From: Auanema rhodensis
Taxonomy: Eukaryota; Nematoda; Chromadorea; Rhabditida; Rhabditidae
DNA: 64,000 bases
Assembly (NCBI GenBank): GCA_964057225.1
Contig: OZ059898.1
Coordinates: 12,239,767 to 12,303,766 of the forward strand
Direction of reading: 5' to 3'
Part shown: positions 62,089 through 64,000 of the stretch, piece after piece
How the letters are laid out: each line of letters starts with the position of its first letter
Position numbering within the stretch: the stretch's first letter is position 1
Program-made: the position numbers and the translations under genes
Notes under the pieces: model-generated
The model's input: only the letters and a program-made list of their open reading frames with translations
The model's database searches: none
Told to the model about the DNA's origin: nothing

Positions 62089-64000
62089 TAGAAAAACCAG
62101 AAACATCAGCTGTGTTGTATTGCTTTTCAGCACTTAACCTTCTTCACCTCGTCTTTCTGCCGTTTTCATCATAGTTTGTCACTTTTCTTTCATTGGACAA
62201 GTGATTGAATTTCAAAATATAGCTATACTGACCTCAATAGAGTTCGAAACTTTTTTTCCTGGATTTTTGATGTTTTACCCGTCTTTTAATAAATTTTTAA
62301 TTTTTCCTGATAACCTGATAGCTTTTCTTCTCCAAGAATCTTTTAAGAATTCGTTTTCTTAATGCTATTTTTCCTGAATATTTCATGTTTTTTTTCAGAA
62401 TAAACTCTCTCTATCATTTTCTTTATCTCTCTCTCTCTCTTTCTTTCTATCTCTTCTCTGTTTCCTTTTTCCTTTCTCTTTCTAAACATCGATCACGACC
62501 TTCTTTTCCTGAAAACTATACTGGCTTGTACTAAAATTCTCTTGTTATTAGTGGAAACTATCTAACTAGTTATAGATCTTCGTTCATTTAAATAAAATTT
62601 TATAAGAAATTGAACCTAATAACACCATTTTCTGATTTAAATTACTTCGCTCTCCATTCAACATTGTTCTTTGTTTGCACACTTTTTCATTTTATTGCCC
62701 ATGGCTTCATACATCAAATAATTTTTTCTTTCGGATTATTGCTCATGATTAGTTAGTTATTTCTTTTTTATTTTATAAAAGAAAAAAAAATTTTGTAACA
62801 CAAAGTCTAGTTGATCGAAAAGCTCCTTATAATCTTGATTTGCCGGATTTTTTTTCCAAATTTTCCAAATTTAACTATGAATATCTCCTATCTCTCTCAC
62901 GCTACACACCTTTTAACACCTTTGATCTCTGTGTTATGGTCGAACAACACAAATATTATAACTCATGGTTGTATATTAACTGATGTATCTACACAATATT
63001 TGAATATTTCTTAGCAGCTGGTTAGCAAAATATCTCTAAAAAGCCTTAAATCGCATATTCTTGCAAATCCTTGCGTCCAAGCTGCAATCATCTGCATCGT
63101 ATGTACTAGCCTTTTCGATAGTTTTCAAACTCTTTTCAAATGATTTACTTGAAATATCTTAATTTTATTTAAATATTTCATGAAGCATTTGATCTGTCTC
63201 GATTTTAACTTCTTAATTTTCAAATAATTCATGTATATATTCCAAAACTTACATCATTTTTGCAAAAATTAATTATCTTAGTTATTCATAATTTTTATTT
63301 TTGGATTTAACTATCATCATATCAATGGTTAAATGACCAAATTAAATGTAAAATACTTCCTTTTCGATATAATTTCATTATTTAAATTTTCATTCAAAAC
63401 TTCCAGGTGTATGATGTAACTCTAAAATATTTTAATCATAATTATATGAACAGAGCAAATTATAGTATCAAAATGATTATACAGATGTATGTTTCACCAT
63501 CTTTATACTATTATATTTCTTTTTCTTTCTAATTTTATGACAAATTTATTATATTTACAACAAATAATTAATATTTTCTTTACTTAGCATATATTACATT
63601 ATACTGCTTACCCATCTTTCTATTTTGCTATATCATTTCTTTTTCTCTCTATTTTTAATTTTATAATATTCTTTTCAAAATTTTAATGAACTTTTTCTTC
63701 CAATTAGCTCAGTTTAATTTTTAAAATGAGCTCTCAAAATAGAGTTCTCATCATTTGCAAGCTCAATTATGAATAATATTAATTGCTTATTTCAACTATA
63801 ACGTCAAGAACGATATTTTATATTTTTTTATAATCTGGATAAGAGTTTAGAACATAACATTGAAAATTAGTATAAAACAATATTTCCTAACTCTTACCTT
63901 TTATTTCTCTCTCTCTCTCTCTATCTCTCTTTTTGTATTTTTTTTCCAAAATTTCGAATGAAAGTTCTAATTCCACACTCCATCTAACGAGTATAATATG
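62089..64000. other. AT-rich, pyrimidine-biased end of window, no gene seen
   Basis: CT-rich runs at about 62427-62450 and 63907-63930. Open frames are short and of AT-rich composition. Confidence 0.5.

Overview
The window is AT-rich eukaryotic DNA with spliced genes, very short introns (many 38-60 bp) and dense GA/CT microsatellites. A polypyrimidine-AG that looks like a splice acceptor lies 0-30 bases upstream of the start codon in at least nine genes, which suggests spliced-leader trans-splicing. With the L30 sequence and the compact introns this points to a nematode. It is probably not close to Caenorhabditis, because it carries an HRI-type eIF2-alpha kinase, a Noggin/Trunk-like ligand and an NSP/BCAR3-type adaptor. 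A clade I/enoplean worm or another small-intron ecdysozoan is possible. I rebuilt the exons by hand from splice sites and reading phase, and each main model closes on a whole number of codons.

Layout. 86-776 (+): a small secreted peptide precursor. 3901-11245 (+): a 30-exon NPC1-type sterol transporter of 1256 aa. 12143-13747 (-): a Golgi beta-1,3-glycosyltransferase (GT31). 14755-20762 (+): a tight same-strand run of ribosomal protein L30, uridine-cytidine kinase, ALR/GFER sulfhydryl oxidase and HRI-like eIF2-alpha kinase, spaced 140-360 bp apart and possibly an operon. 20763-29181: about 8.4 kb without a firm gene, holding broken or unplaced coding-like patches and CT-rich repeats. 29182-32053 (+): an SH2 plus RasGEF-like NSP adaptor. 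32496-34923 (-): an unrecognised 513-aa helical protein. 35757-37913 (-): a secreted cystine-knot ligand of Noggin/Trunk type with a furin site. 39430-43784 (-): a rhodopsin-family receptor resembling FMRFamide/myosuppressin receptors. 43785-64000: gene-poor and repeat-dense, with a few GC-richer exon-like islands on the + strand (56.5-57.0 kb and 61.5-62.1 kb) that may belong to a long-intron gene.

The genes do not form one pathway. The L30-UCK-ALR-HRI block mixes housekeeping and stress-response functions, as nematode operons often do. The 29-44 kb block carries signalling genes (adaptor, ligand, receptor). I saw no rRNA gene, CRISPR array, prophage or intact transposon. Two tRNA-like Pol III box elements are degenerate.
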